DNA from: Anastatus disparis
Taxonomy: Eukaryota; Arthropoda; Insecta; Hymenoptera; Eupelmidae
Assembly (NCBI GenBank): GCA_017163975.1
Contig: JAFFSR010000004.1
Location: forward strand, 2,542,001-2,606,000
Direction of reading: 5' to 3'
Length of the DNA stretch: 64,000 nucleotides
Position numbers and translations under genes: made by a program. Of the stretch, positions 10,900 to 22,058 are shown one piece after another; the stretch's first letter is position 1; each line of letters opens with the position of its first letter. The notes beneath the pieces are model-generated. The model was not told where the DNA came from, ran no database searches, and saw only the letters and a list, made by a program, of their open reading frames with translations.

Positions 10900-13488
10900 T
10901 CAGAATTTATTCTTAATGATTTTTTTCTCTTTATCTTTTTCTACGCTTATGTTTGGTACTAATTTGTAGTATTCTCTTGGCATTTGAGGTCGAACTTTTT
11001 CTCGCTCATTAAAATCTGTTTGATTTATCATTTCTTGAGGTACGTCGCCTCTTAGTGCTTCTGCTACTTCTCCTGGAGTTTCTTCCCATATATTTATTTG
11101 TACACCTTCTCTACCATTTATCTCTTGTTCTTGCACATCAACTAAAAATCGAGCACGCATTTTTGTTATTATTTCTGGAATCATATTTAATATACTTCCT
11201 CGGCTACTTTCTTTACTTTGCGAAGTGTGTTGTGAATCATCCTGTGTCTCCTTCTCTTTTACTATTTTGGTGCCGTTGTGTTGAGATGCTTTCGATTTTA
11301 CATTTATTGTCTCTAATGGCGATTCTACATCACAGCTGTTTCTATTATTTTTCAGTATACTTTTATTTTTTGATATTTTGCTCGCTGGCTCATACGTATT
11401 CCTTTCTTTTCTTGATGACACTGCATGTGGCTTATCTACTGGTGTACTAGCTGCAAGAATTCCTTCTCGCATGTTTGTGCTCTTTCGCATATATGCGAGC
11501 TTACCGTCGTCTTGTGCTTGACTTATTATATTTTCAGCTTGAATTAATTTTTTCTTTCTATCTGCTTGACTTTTACGTGTTTTTAACACTTTCTTATTTC
11601 GCCTTTTCCTTTTGTACGCCGATCTTTTCCAAGGGTCTTTCTTTCTTTTTGCATAATTCCAATTTTCTTCAGATCCGGTTATACTATTGATTTCTGACTC
11701 GTCACTTGTTTCTTTAATAAAGATTTTCTTTTTAGGATTTTCCGAATTTTCTGAACTTGAATCTTCTTCTTTAGTTTTATTCGCATTTTTATTTATTGCG
11801 CGTGTAATAAAAATTCTTGCTGGCGGTCCGCATTCGTTTGCGTTTGGTTCCTGATTTTCTTGCTTATCTGCTAATTGATACATTTCTGCACGTGGTAATT
11901 CAGGATTTTCTTCGCCGTCTGCAATTACTGGATTCCTAGACAATGCATCAGCTGCATTATTTTTCCTTCCTGGTCTATATACTACATCAAACGTATATCC
12001 TCGTAAAGCTGCTTTTAATCTGTTGAATCTTAAATCAGGCTTTGTGCTCGTATGGAAATGCTTTAACGGTTCATGATCTGTGACTACTGTGAATTTTGTA
12101 CCGTATAAATAAGGTCTAAACTGTTCCTTTCCAAAAACTACTGCCAACAATTCTTTGTCATATACAGTATACCTAAGTTCGCTTCCTTTTAAACATCGTG
12201 AGGCATATACACAAGGTCGATCTTCGCCGATTTTTCCTTGGCTTAATATTGCGCCTATCGCATAATCAGATGCGTCTGTTGTTACTATAAATGGCTCGCT
12301 TAAGTTAGGCGCGGCCAACACAGGCTCCTCGCATAGCTTCTCACGTAACGTGTCAAATGCTATTTGATGTTCTTCTAACCACAGAAATTTCTCTTTCTTT
12401 GAACTTAATTTATGTAACGGTCTTGCTATGCTCGCAAAATCTTTTATAAATCGACGATAATAACCAACAAAGCCTAAAAATTGTTTTACTTTCTTTTTAC
12501 TTGTAGGTATAGGATAATCATGCACTGCTTCTATCTTTTTAGGGTCTGTTTTAATTTGCCCTTTTCCTACTATATGTCCTAATACTTTCGCCTCACGTCT
12601 TAAAAATTGACATTTCTTTGGTTCAATAGTTAGATTAGCTTTCTCAATGCGTTTTAAAAATCTTTTAAAACGAAGAGCGTGCTGTTCTAAATTTTCCGCG
12701 TGTATAATCACGTCATCTAAGTAAATTTCAAGCTCTGAACCTTGCAAGCCCTGCAAAGCTAGAGCCATTGCCCTGCTAAAGGTCATGGGTGCTTCACATA
12801 ACCCCATAGCCATACGTTTATATTGATATGTACCTGATGGCCCTGAAAACGCAGTTTTATGTGCGTCTTTTGCATCAATTTTCACCTGATAATAGCCGTC
12901 TTTAAGGTCTACGGCGGTAATATAATTTGCTGACGCTAAATTTTCTAAGATGTCACAAGTTAACGGCAGTGGATAGCAACTTCCCACAGTGATTTCATTT
13001 AGTTGGCGAAAATCTGTCACCAAACGCCAGCGTTTCCTGCCCTGAGGGTCAGGTTTCTTGTTAACTATCCATGCTGGGCTACTATAACTCGACATAGATG
13101 GTTCTATAATATCTTTTTTCAGTAACTTCTCTATTTCTTGCTGCATAATATTTTTTAATGCTATCGGATATCTGTATGGTTTCACACGTATTGGCTCTTC
13201 ATGAGTCGTTTTTATTTTATGTGTTAAAATATTTGTTGCTGGGAGCAACTCATCGTCTAGACCGAAAACGAAGGGGTTCTCGGATATCAACTCTCTGACG
13301 TGCATTTTTTCTTCTTCGTTCAAATCTTCCAAGTCTAAAATACTCATTATTTTTTCAACTCTTTCTTTTATTTCACATGGAGTTTTATTTGCCATGCATC
13401 TGTCTACATATTTTATTTCAGCATCAGCACTTTCTTTCTCTGAATTTTGTTGCGCGTACTCCGACATTGCGCGTCTAACTTTTTGCAA
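10900..13488 (-). CDS. pol (RT-RH): Reverse transcriptase / RNase H
   Basis: 862 residues. RT core about 95-290 with catalytic D194 (AVDLKDGYYQ) and YLDD at 256-259. RNase H about 395-520 with D405 (TTDAS), E446, D471 (VVTDHEPL) and D514 (ADALSRNP). This enzyme makes and degrades the RNA/DNA hybrid during reverse transcription. The last about 330 residues are an unusual charged, Lys/Ser/Glu-rich extension with no motif I know, in the position where many gypsy elements go directly to integrase. The frame overlaps protease by 76 nt (13413-13488) in the -1 frame and integrase in the +1 frame. The first Met may not be used if ribosomes enter by frameshift. Confidence 0.95.
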   Translation of the reverse strand: MQKVRRAMSEYAQQNSEKESADAEIKYVDRCMANKTPCEIKERVEKIMSILDLEDLNEEEKMHVRELISENPFVFGLDDELLPATNILTHKIKTTHEEPIRVKPYRYPIALKNIMQQEIEKLLKKDIIEPSMSSYSSPAWIVNKKPDPQGRKRWRLVTDFRQLNEITVGSCYPLPLTCDILENLASANYITAVDLKDGYYQVKIDAKDAHKTAFSGPSGTYQYKRMAMGLCEAPMTFSRAMALALQGLQGSELEIYLDDVIIHAENLEQHALRFKRFLKRIEKANLTIEPKKCQFLRREAKVLGHIVGKGQIKTDPKKIEAVHDYPIPTSKKKVKQFLGFVGYYRRFIKDFASIARPLHKLSSKKEKFLWLEEHQIAFDTLREKLCEEPVLAAPNLSEPFIVTTDASDYAIGAILSQGKIGEDRPCVYASRCLKGSELRYTVYDKELLAVVFGKEQFRPYLYGTKFTVVTDHEPLKHFHTSTKPDLRFNRLKAALRGYTFDVVYRPGRKNNAADALSRNPVIADGEENPELPRAEMYQLADKQENQEPNANECGPPARIFITRAINKNANKTKEEDSSSENSENPKKKIFIKETSDESEINSITGSEENWNYAKRKKDPWKRSAYKRKRRNKKVLKTRKSQADRKKKLIQAENIISQAQDDGKLAYMRKSTNMREGILAASTPVDKPHAVSSRKERNTYEPASKISKNKSILKNNRNSCDVESPLETINVKSKASQHNGTKIVKEKETQDDSQHTSQSKESSRGSILNMIPEIITKMRARFLVDVQEQEINGREGVQINIWEETPGEVAEALRGDVPQEMINQTDFNEREKVRPQMPREYYKLVPNISVEKDKEKKIIKNKF

Positions 13489-14165
13489 TCGGAAACTTCG
13501 TTTCCTTCGTGGTTGCCGTCCTCACCGGCATAAAAATTATTATCTTCTTTAATAACCTCGCATGGAAAAATTTCTACCTCTGGAGTCGGAATTTCAATAT
13601 TTTTATGATTCGTATTTATACATATTGCATACGCTCTACCATTTTTATTTTCTGTAATAAAATTTCCGAATAATATTCCAGGCCCTAAATTTTGAAGTGG
13701 CACCCAGCCTACTTCTACATCATTATTTATAACTTTTGCAGCAATAACGCGTCTCATTCTTGCGGGAATTTCCACTGTTTCCACCCGCTCAAAGGGAATC
13801 GATAATTTTATAAAATCAATGCACTTATGTACGGCATTTATATGTCCGTTGTGCTTACTAATAGTTTCCCAGCCTAGTAGCCCATCTGTTTTTACAGGAA
13901 AGCTATCTGGGACAATATGGACCTCACACTGCAGTCCTTGAAGAGTCATATCTGCTCTTCCTAACGTATACATTTCTCCTGGTACGACGCCTGTAATCTC
14001 TAAAATATGCTGCTTATCTATACTTGTATTCTCATTTATACATTTGGCCTTTACTACGGAAATATCTGCTCCTGAATCAACATAAAATCTTGCACTTTTT
14101 CCTTTTAAATTCCGACTTTCCAGTTTGACAATAGGCGGATTACGCCCTGCGCACGCGAGTTTCAT
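13413..14165 (-). CDS. pol (PR): Retroviral-type aspartic protease
   Basis: 250 residues. The active-site signature FYVDSGADISVV places the catalytic Asp at residue 30, and LLGWETI near 95-101 matches the second conserved patch of retropepsins. It would cleave the Gag and Pol polyproteins. The open frame extends upstream of this Met into the end of gag in the -1 frame, so synthesis as a Gag-PR fusion is likely. The C-terminus overlaps the start of the RT frame. Confidence 0.9.
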   Translation of the reverse strand: MKLACAGRNPPIVKLESRNLKGKSARFYVDSGADISVVKAKCINENTSIDKQHILEITGVVPGEMYTLGRADMTLQGLQCEVHIVPDSFPVKTDGLLGWETISKHNGHINAVHKCIDFIKLSIPFERVETVEIPARMRRVIAAKVINNDVEVGWVPLQNLGPGILFGNFITENKNGRAYAICINTNHKNIEIPTPEVEIFPCEVIKEDNNFYAGEDGNHEGNEVSDCKKLDAQCRSTRNKIQRKKVLMLK

Positions 14166-14233
14166 ATTTATGGTGCGCCTAATTTTTACATGCTTATTAT
14201 TACTATTATTTAATTTATTCTGATCATTATTAA

Positions 14234-16357
14234 TTAGTTCCTGCCCGGCGCCTGAGGATTGCGGCGGACATCCTGCGAGTTTAAAGGCTCGTTCATTTTA
14301 TCACTTTGATTATTTTCATTTATCTTTGCGTTTGAATCCCGCTCTCTATCCGGGCCGCGCGTTTGATTCTCGTTCCTGTTATATTGATATCTCTCGCGAC
14401 TATTGTCTCTACTACGACCTCTATTAAAACCTATATCATTTCTATTATCGTTACGTGCATAATTATTATAACGCGGCGGTCCTTGCGCATTATAATTATA
14501 TTCATTATTGCGTGAGTCATAGTTTTTGTTCCTATTGAACCCACTGTTAAATCTGCTATAATTATTTCTGTAATTACTATTAGCATTCGCATTGTTATAA
14601 TTATTATTAGAATTATTTCTGCCATAATTATTATCAAAATTTCTATTGTAACTATTACTATCAAAATTTCTATTGTAATTATTATCATTGAAATTACTTC
14701 TGCTATAATTGCTTCGCGGACCGTTCGTATAATTTTTGTTATTGTTTGATTGTTTTCTTTTATTATTATTAACATTTTGCGAATTATTTTTATTTTGTGC
14801 ATGAATAATACCATTTTCGGCATCATTTCTTAGTGTTTGACACTCCGCCGTCGCGTGCCCCATCTTATCGCAATAAGCACATTGTATTTCATCATATTTC
14901 TTCTTAATGCACGAGCCTTCTTTATGGCCTTCTTTATCACAATAGCTACATTTAACTGCACTTGTACCTGTTTCTATTTTTACAGGCGTAGCTTGCATTG
15001 CTTTTATTTGTGCTTCATGCACTTTATTTGTATTTAATAACTGATGTTGATTTTGTGTCATTTGCATCATGCTATTAATATTCGGTTGAGACCATAATGA
15101 CAACGATTGCGTATTTTGTGCTATCGAATTTACGGGTTGCAGGCCGTTTATAAATGAGTTTTGCATCTGTGCAAAAAGTCGCGTCTTTTGTTTATTTTCA
15201 AAATCGGCTGCAAGTTGTATAGCTTTTCTTAACGTCTGAGGTTTTTCGCAACGCACTTGCATATCTAAGGGCGATATTAATCCGAACAAATAATACTGTA
15301 AGGCGTCTCTTTCTATTAACTGCTTCCTTGCTAATCGATCTTGTACATTTAATGCAGGTATTGTATCGTAAATCGTTAATAATCGATTCAATAGAGCTTG
15401 TGCCCGCGCACCAAAATCTGTTGCCGACTCGCCTTGCTGCTGTGTTATCACTTTTAATTGTGTAGATAACTCTTCTAATATTGTTACGTTATTATACTGT
15501 GCCTGTAAGTCTGTTATGAGAGCTTCTATCGACTCGTATTGCATCAACCGCGCCGTAAAAATATCCGCCGCTTTTCCCGTGAGTTTTGTCGCTAACTCGT
15601 ACATAATGAAAATTTGACAGCCTGGCCCGAAATTATTTACTATGCTTCGCAGTACTGAACAGAATAATGGTAATCTATCTACGCTGCCGTCAAAAGTTGG
15701 AATTTGTCTGACTGCTTGATGTAACGATAAATAAGGCGTATTTTGAAAATTTGTGCCTTGCATATTTAACATAGGATTTATTTGTTGCGTATTTAATGCG
15801 TAATTAGTATTTATCGGTGAGTTTATTGGGAAATTTGGGTTAACTTGAGCTGGTATCATATTACTCCACGGTTGTGGAATTTGTTGCAGAAAACTCGCGT
15901 AATTGTATGGTATCGAAGGATAAGCTAGCTGGTTCGGGCCCTGGTTCGCGTATGTTAACCACGTTTCGTTGGTTTTTGGGCTTTCCTCTGATTTCGATTT
16001 TTGAGTCTCGGTTTCCCTTTTATTCCGTGGGAGCGTGCCGTTACTTACTATGTTTCTTTCTTTCATAATATTTAATGATTCTTTGGGTAATTCGAAACCC
16101 TGAGACGCGGCTCTTTTGTATTTTTCATTCAATTCTTTCATTTCTTTCTCTGACAAATTGACTGTTAAATTTTCACCATATCTTGGAGTGTACATTGGCA
16201 TATACACCGTGTTCTGTGACATGGTCGGAAATGATATCCTTTCGTTCCCGAATTCGGCTAAGATTTCTTCACTACGCGAACCTCTAATAGGAGACAACGA
16301 ACGTCCTCTACGTCTCGCTTTTCCGTCCTTTTTCGAAAATAAATTGATGAGCGACAT
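14234..16357 (-). CDS. gag: Gag polyprotein with two CCHC zinc knuckles
   Basis: 707 residues. The N-terminus is basic and Ser/Arg-rich (1-30), followed by a Pro/Asn-rich segment to about 210. A capsid-like helical region spans about 215-400 (TFDGSVDRLPLF onward), as in Ty3/gypsy and Arc-type Gag. Two zinc knuckles sit at 470-483 (CSYCDKEGHKEGSC) and 493-506 (CAYCDKMGHATAEC). The C-terminal 200 residues are extremely Asn/Arg/Tyr-rich and probably disordered. Gag assembles the particle and binds the RNA through the knuckles. The start Met lies about 830 nt downstream of the 5' LTR. The N/R/Y tail is longer than usual for the family. Confidence 0.93.
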   Translation of the reverse strand: MSLINLFSKKDGKARRRGRSLSPIRGSRSEEILAEFGNERISFPTMSQNTVYMPMYTPRYGENLTVNLSEKEMKELNEKYKRAASQGFELPKESLNIMKERNIVSNGTLPRNKRETETQKSKSEESPKTNETWLTYANQGPNQLAYPSIPYNYASFLQQIPQPWSNMIPAQVNPNFPINSPINTNYALNTQQINPMLNMQGTNFQNTPYLSLHQAVRQIPTFDGSVDRLPLFCSVLRSIVNNFGPGCQIFIMYELATKLTGKAADIFTARLMQYESIEALITDLQAQYNNVTILEELSTQLKVITQQQGESATDFGARAQALLNRLLTIYDTIPALNVQDRLARKQLIERDALQYYLFGLISPLDMQVRCEKPQTLRKAIQLAADFENKQKTRLFAQMQNSFINGLQPVNSIAQNTQSLSLWSQPNINSMMQMTQNQHQLLNTNKVHEAQIKAMQATPVKIETGTSAVKCSYCDKEGHKEGSCIKKKYDEIQCAYCDKMGHATAECQTLRNDAENGIIHAQNKNNSQNVNNNKRKQSNNNKNYTNGPRSNYSRSNFNDNNYNRNFDSNSYNRNFDNNYGRNNSNNNYNNANANSNYRNNYSRFNSGFNRNKNYDSRNNEYNYNAQGPPRYNNYARNDNRNDIGFNRGRSRDNSRERYQYNRNENQTRGPDRERDSNAKINENNQSDKMNEPLNSQDVRRNPQAPGRN

Positions 16358-17167
16358 CTTTGATAAACAAGATTTTACAATTTAATTTTTTTTCTCAAAA
16401 TTTTTATTACTGCTTTTTAAATTACGCGTGAGAAGGTGAAGCGTTTACGTTTCCTTATGCGCGCTGATAATTAATTAACCTTGCCGTAAACGTTAACGTT
16501 ACAAATCAACTATCAAATTAATATAATCCAACGTTAACTCCTTCTATTTAACTTCTCTTCTTTACTGCAAAATTTATTATTTGATTGCGTAAATAAGCTA
16601 ATATATTTATAATAATTTTTGATAATATGCTTTTGAAATTAATTAGACTTTTTTTGAAAATTGAAGAAAAAGAAAAAAAATTTAATAACTAACCCGGACA
16701 TTGAAATTTATTATTTGCACGCACTCGCTTGTTTGAATTTAATGTTTTTTCCCACAAAATTACATATAATTTTTAAATATTTATTATTACCGGTCGACAC
16801 TGTTGGTTTTCGTAATTATATTCACGCACTGATCAATTTTATCTAACGATTAAAAAGATTATTTTAAAAGATTATTTTTAGTGTGCTACACTACGCTTTG
16901 GGACACTTTATGTATTACTTAATTTCTACCTACCTGTTACAGTATAGAGTGAGCAGCAGAATAAACACTCTCATTTCTTCGGATAATATTCTCGGATGTC
17001 CTTCCTTCCTTCCTTCCTTCCTCCTTCTTCTTGTTCTATTTGCTAAAAATCTATTTGCTCGCTGTACAATTAATCAAATCACCTCTCTCTCTCTTTTTTT
17101 CTAAAAAACGCGCTTTAAGTTTATTTCTTAAAAAAATTTTATTTTTTTTTCTAAAACCTCACTGCGT
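16358..17167 (-). other. 5' leader of the retrotransposon
   Basis: About 810 nt between the primer-binding site and the gag start. No supported gene. On the plus strand it contains a TTCC repeat near 16998-17022 and a CT run near 17084-17100. A long leader of this kind normally carries packaging and translation signals; none can be pinpointed here. Confidence 0.6.
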
Positions 17168-17185
17168 ATCCCACCGCTGTCACCA
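17168..17185 (-). promoter_or_regulatory. tRNA primer-binding site
   Basis: Three bases inside the 5' LTR the minus strand reads TGGTGACAGCGGTGGGAT. This is complementary to a tRNA 3' end that finishes CCA. The acceptor-stem sequence looks like a tRNA-Leu, by memory of leucine tRNA 3' ends rather than by search. It primes minus-strand DNA synthesis. Confidence 0.8.
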
Positions 17186-17188
17186 AAA

Positions 17189-17521
17189 TGTTACGTGGGA
17201 TTCTTGATACGCACTCCTATGGGGAGTGTGAGGATGTAAAATAATTACAAGAGAATTAATACGAAGTTATCTGTTATTTATTATAAGAGTAATTACAGTG
17301 AGAGAGAGACTGATTACTACTTTGTTCTAGCGCGTCCGGCGATGGTCTGTCGCTCGTCGTCGTCCAAAACGACGATGTAAGTTGCCCGCGACGAAGTGCC
17401 GAATCAGCACTTCGCGCATCGTGCGACTCTTGGTCCGGAAACTCGGAGTCGCATTTCTCTGAGTTTCTACCTTATTTTATGTTTTATATTATAATATACG
17501 TACAATATAATGTACGTAGCA
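17189..17521 (-). repeat. 5' LTR of the Ty3/gypsy-like retrotransposon
   Basis: Identical to the copy at 6013-6345. As the 5' LTR it would hold the promoter: on the minus strand an AATATAAAACATAAAAT stretch gives a plausible TATA box. ATAC follows directly at 17522-17525, completing the target duplication. Confidence 0.95.
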
Positions 17522-18838
17522 ATACATTAATTTCCTAAATATTTTTGTTATTTTAAGCTATTTTGTTCCTAAATAATAAGTTTAATCTTTCAAAACATTT
17601 TATAATATTCCATTATATACACATATATATTCTAAAATTAATTACTAATGAATCTGATACATTGTCGAAAAGTTATTTCTCAAAAATAATTTATTAATTA
17701 CTAATTAAATGATGATTCCGAGGTTGATTCATTCAAAATATAATTATATGTAATTAATGCTATAAAATAAAATAATGAGTCAAGAAAATTCCTTATAAAT
17801 TTAATTCAAGATTAAATAAAATAAGATTAATGAGATAAATTTAACATGAATGATGAAATACTAATAATGAAAAAGAGATTTGAATAATATAATTTTGATG
17901 AATAAACTTTAAGCTTTTAAAAAAGTTTTATTTTCATAAAAATTTTTAAAAACTTTTCTCTTCTATAAAAATTGTTTTGAAAGATAAATATAATTAATAT
18001 AATCTTGATAATGTACTAGAGGTCAAAGGAAAATATAATTACGTCAATATTTATTTGTGTAAATTACATGAAATCGGTGTTAGAATCTAAAAAAATAATT
18101 TTTTGAAATTGCAAACTCTGCATATATAAAATGAAAACAGAAAAAAACTATACAATCCGATGGATCAAAATCAAACAATATATTCTCAAGATATTGTATG
18201 GTACAAAGGCATACATACGCACACCGCATGCATGCATATATACACGTATACACATCCAAACAAACACGCGTAAACACGTATGCACATACGTGTACAACGA
18301 ATATTAATGATATTAAAAATTATTCAAAAGATACTTCAATAATGTTATCAAAAAAAATGTATCTTTCACCATTACGAAAATTGCTCTATAAGGAAGAAAA
18401 AAATCAAGAAATCAATGTTAAATTAAATAATTACTCCGTTTATTTAATTCTCTTGAAATGGACGGCAGAATTAATAACTAACGCATTGCATAACATAAAA
18501 AAGCTTATGATGTATGGAAAGAGGAAAAAATAACGAACACAGCATTAATCATCGATTTTCCGTGCTGCATTACAACGATTGTTGATGTTACCACAAAAAA
18601 GTGCATTCTACAATGATCATCGTAACCATCTCGTAATCCATAAAACGCTTTACTTTAACAAGTTGTAATTTAATCTTCAATATTATGTACAAACTATTTA
18701 TTATAGCTATCATATTAAGATTAATTTTATTAATCCACATACATAACTGATATCTAAATATCAGAAAATAATAGTACAATTTTTTATTTAAAGTTTGATT
18801 TGAATTAAGATGATTAATTTGATTTCTCCAAATGAATA

Positions 18839-19053
18839 CATGGAGAGAATTTTTCTATAAAAATTACGGTGACGATCACTACAATCGAAGAACATCGTAG
18901 AATAGTATAAAAAATTATGAGATGTTACCGTAAAAATTCTACAGAATTTTGATAATTTTTTCGGTAACGTCTCATAATTTTTCATACTATTCTACGATGT
19001 CCCTTGATTGCAGTGATCGTCCCTGTAATTTTTATGGTGAAATTCTCTCTGTG
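18839..19053. mobile_element. TA-flanked palindromic MITE
   Basis: A 215-bp near-complete hairpin. The left end is CATGGAGAGAATTT and the right end AAATTCTCTCTGTG. The arms carry matching blocks (GACGATCACTACAATC / GATTGCAGTGATCGTC; ATCGTAGAATAGTAT / ATACTATTCTACGAT). TA lies on both sides. Its termini resemble those of the MITE at 1337-1520 (CACGGAGA). A half copy seems to remain near 31335-31370. Confidence 0.85.
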
Positions 19054-20232
19054 TACAGGTAAACAATTGGGATATTCTTTTTTGGTTTTAATTTGGTTTT
19101 ATTTTGGAATTCAAGTAAGAAAAAGTTAAATTTGCAGTGTAGAAAGAAATTGAAATTAATAGTAGACAATGTAATAAAGAAACACTAAAGACATTGATTT
19201 TGGCCAAATTTAGTATTTGAGAATAGCGGTATCACAGGCTGCAAAACACGTAGAAGATCTTATGGATCATGATTTTAATTCATTCGTTGTTGCAGCAAAC
19301 CAAATTGGTAACATCGATGAGAAACAAATTGGACCATTATGCTCCTAAGTAACTCTATTATCTTCAATGGCATGGATGACAATAGAGATAATGACGTCAT
19401 TTCTTTAGCAAACAACTATGATCAACAAATGAAAGGCAATAAATAACCCTAAGAGAAAATGTTGCTGCTATTTATCTTAAAAGTTAAAAAAAATACAGAT
19501 TAGATGTAGAATAATTTATTAATTTAAAAATAGAAAAAGTTGAAGATCAAGATAGATAGTTACGAAATCCCACCTGAAATTTGCAATAAATTAGTCATGA
19601 ACTGTCAACGTAATGCATCAGTTTGCTTTAATAAGATGACTTTGAGTGTCTAAATTTAAAGTAATGTATAGAGTACATTGTGGCCCATACTTTTCAAATC
19701 CAAGATTATAAATTTTTTATTGAGATATTAAGTTCTAATTAATTATATTGATATTTTTTTATATTCAATTTCTTATAAGCTTATAAGCAAATAAATCATC
19801 TTGGTTTTGAGTGCATAGAAAGTTAAGTTACAATTGGATAAAAGAAATACATTATTAACCCATTAAGTATACAAAGTAAAGAACATCATCAAGGATTCAT
19901 TTAAATCTTCATTATTAATGCTGAAGCAGTTTATAGTCTGATTTGATCATTATTTAAAGTTTATTCGACGGTACATGTTAAATAATGATAACGACTTACG
20001 TTTAAGCTTTATAGATCCATAATGATAAAGAAAACTAATTTCGTACGACTAGAATAACAATTAGATTTTAAAATTACCTATTAACTTACTAAGTTTTAAC
20101 ATTATAAGATAACTATTTACATATTTATAATTCAATTATAAAATTTTAAAAACTGTCTATAAACATTAAAGTTAATTAATTTAACGTTACATTTATTCTT
20201 TAATTTGCTTTTATATGCAATACTACTTGGAG

Positions 20233-20412
20233 GTCATGAGTGGCTCAGTCAGCAGAACGATGGATTTGTAATCTTGAGGTCCTGAGTTCAAACTCTCAGC
20301 CCATTAATACAAGCACCACTGTACGTTACATGTGCTTTGTTCACAAACAAACTGAAAATCTTTGTCGCTAATTAGTATAGCAATGATAGCATAAATACAG
20401 CAACGTTAAACA
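20233..20412 (+). mobile_element. tRNA-derived SINE, copy 1
   Basis: The head looks like a tRNA gene with a box A (TGGCTCAGTCAG) and box B (GAGTTCAAACTC), so it can recruit RNA polymerase III. The body (ATTAATACAAGCACC, TGTACGTTACATGTGC, CTAATTAG) recurs in the copy at 34300-34480 on the opposite strand, which proves it is a dispersed family rather than a tRNA gene. The acceptor stem does not close, so a functional tRNA is unlikely. Confidence 0.8.
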
Positions 20413-21282
20413 AAAATTTAAAAAAATACGTTGCTGTAGTACATATAATAATGGAATTTTCAGCCATACAATGAAATTTAAAGTATTTTTTTTGTTGTTG
20501 TAAACTTTGAATAAAGAGGTTCTAAATAAATTTTGTTAATAGTAGTTCATTATCTGAAAAATAATAGTAAGTTAAAACGTGATGTAAAATCACCACTATA
20601 TTAAGGAGTGGCGCTTATTCTGTTGATGAAGTAAATTGGATGTGATGATAATAACAGTAATAAAAAAACAAAAGGATGTTCTTTATTGTAGACAAGAATT
20701 TAAGAGCAAGTTCACTGCCCTTTCCAAATCTGGAATTTGTCTTATATTAATAACAATTGTAATATAATTATAGTTTGATGAGTTAACAGAAATATATATA
20801 TATTTTATGATTATATATTTCAGAGCATTATATATTAGTTATATACCTAACTTGGGCGTACGAAGGATTTATATGAGCGGGACTAATGTTTTTGGCTTGA
20901 GCAGTGGTCGGTCGAAGGCTTTAGCTCGGCTTTAGCTAGCTCCATGGGTATTCTGCTGAATACGACATACTATAACATAAATATATATAATATCATTTAA
21001 GCCTCAGATACCCTCTCCACACGCACACGCATCCACTTCCCCCTGCCTTTTTTTTATAAAAAATAACGTAAATAAACGTTATTTTTTTAATTATTTCGAT
21101 TAGATTTTCTCTTTTCTGCCACCCATTCCCCTCACCTCTTCCCAAACTTTCCCTCTACATGACTTCCAACCAAAGAAATAATTATATATAATAAAAAAGC
21201 TGCCAAGAGCAAAAATTATTATCAGGGTGAGATAGAAGGAAAGAGAGAGTGTGAGAAAGAAAGAAAAGGATTAGTGAGAGCG

Positions 21283-22058
21283 TTAAATCAGAAGAAGTGA
21301 TTGAAAAGTTACGCTAAGCAAATTATTTTTCAAAATCTTATTTTATAAAGACAGTAGTGAATAACTTGTATACAAACTTTAGAGCAAATGTATCGATTGG
21401 TTTATGTAAAATATAAAAAAAATGAAAAATGAAATTTTTCTTTCAAATTTTACAAAATGTTCTAAAATTAAAACTACACCAAGAAAATCAATTTTTTAAA
21501 GTTTTCCTTCTTTTGGCAGTCGCAAATAATTTCCATACAAATTTTTAAGCAAATTAATCGAGTAATTTGCGTAAAATACAAAAAAATGAAAAATCAAACA
21601 AATTTTTTTTTAAATGGTTCTAAAAAACTACACTGTAAATCACTTTCATGTACAAGATCATTGATTCTTAATTATGCTATAATTGTATGATTAATGACAT
21701 TGATCACAATTGAATTGGCTGATTCAGTGATGCAGCTTATGGTAGTTTTAATTAATCACCCCAAAAAGAGGTGATATCGACGTAAAATCACTCTCTCATT
21801 TATTGAAAACAAGTACCTAAATAACATATGATGCTGTTCGATGTTTATGATTACGATTACAAAAGTAAATAAGGCGAATCATTTCACATGTTACTGAATT
21901 TTTATTTTTCCATTAAGATAAACTCTGAAAGTAATTTACCGTGTACGCTAAGAAAACCAATTTTCAATAGCTTCCCACCAGTTAGACGAAAAAATAAATT
22001 GTATGCAAAACTGAAAGCAAATCCATCGAGTAGTTTTCGAGATTTGATTGGTGTAACA

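Larger units (their letters stand above)
6013..17521 (-). mobile_element. Complete Ty3/gypsy-like LTR retrotransposon (11.5 kb)
   Basis: The element is bounded by identical 333-bp LTRs and an ATAC target duplication. Order on the minus strand: 5' LTR, primer-binding site, about 830-bp leader, gag, protease, RT/RNase H, integrase, about 2-kb non-coding tail, 3' LTR. RT before integrase and the GPY-like tail of integrase indicate Ty3/gypsy. The four frames overlap rather than being separated by spacers: gag to protease and protease to RT need -1 shifts, and RT to integrase a +1 shift. There is no envelope-like gene. The size, the accessory OTU-like domain and a possible macrodomain set it apart from the usual 5-8 kb gypsy layout. 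All frames are open, so it may be competent or freshly inserted. Confidence 0.93.
17526..21282. other. Intergenic AT-rich sequence
   Basis: No gene recognised between the retrotransposon and the tandem-repeat block. It contains a MITE (18839-19053) and a SINE (20233-20412), both listed separately. The short ORF at 18198-18533 is low-complexity His/Thr/Tyr sequence from a CA/TA-rich stretch and is not supported as a gene. Fragments at 19200-19450 look vaguely coding but match no family I can name. Confidence 0.5.

Noticed and set aside
14431..14826. 131-residue Ile-rich frame on the minus strand
   Set aside because: Alternative frame of the Asn/Arg/Tyr-rich tail of gag; no independent support.
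20233..20305. Functional tRNA gene
   Set aside because: Boxes A and B are present but the acceptor stem does not close, and the downstream body is repeated at 34300-34480; it is a SINE head.
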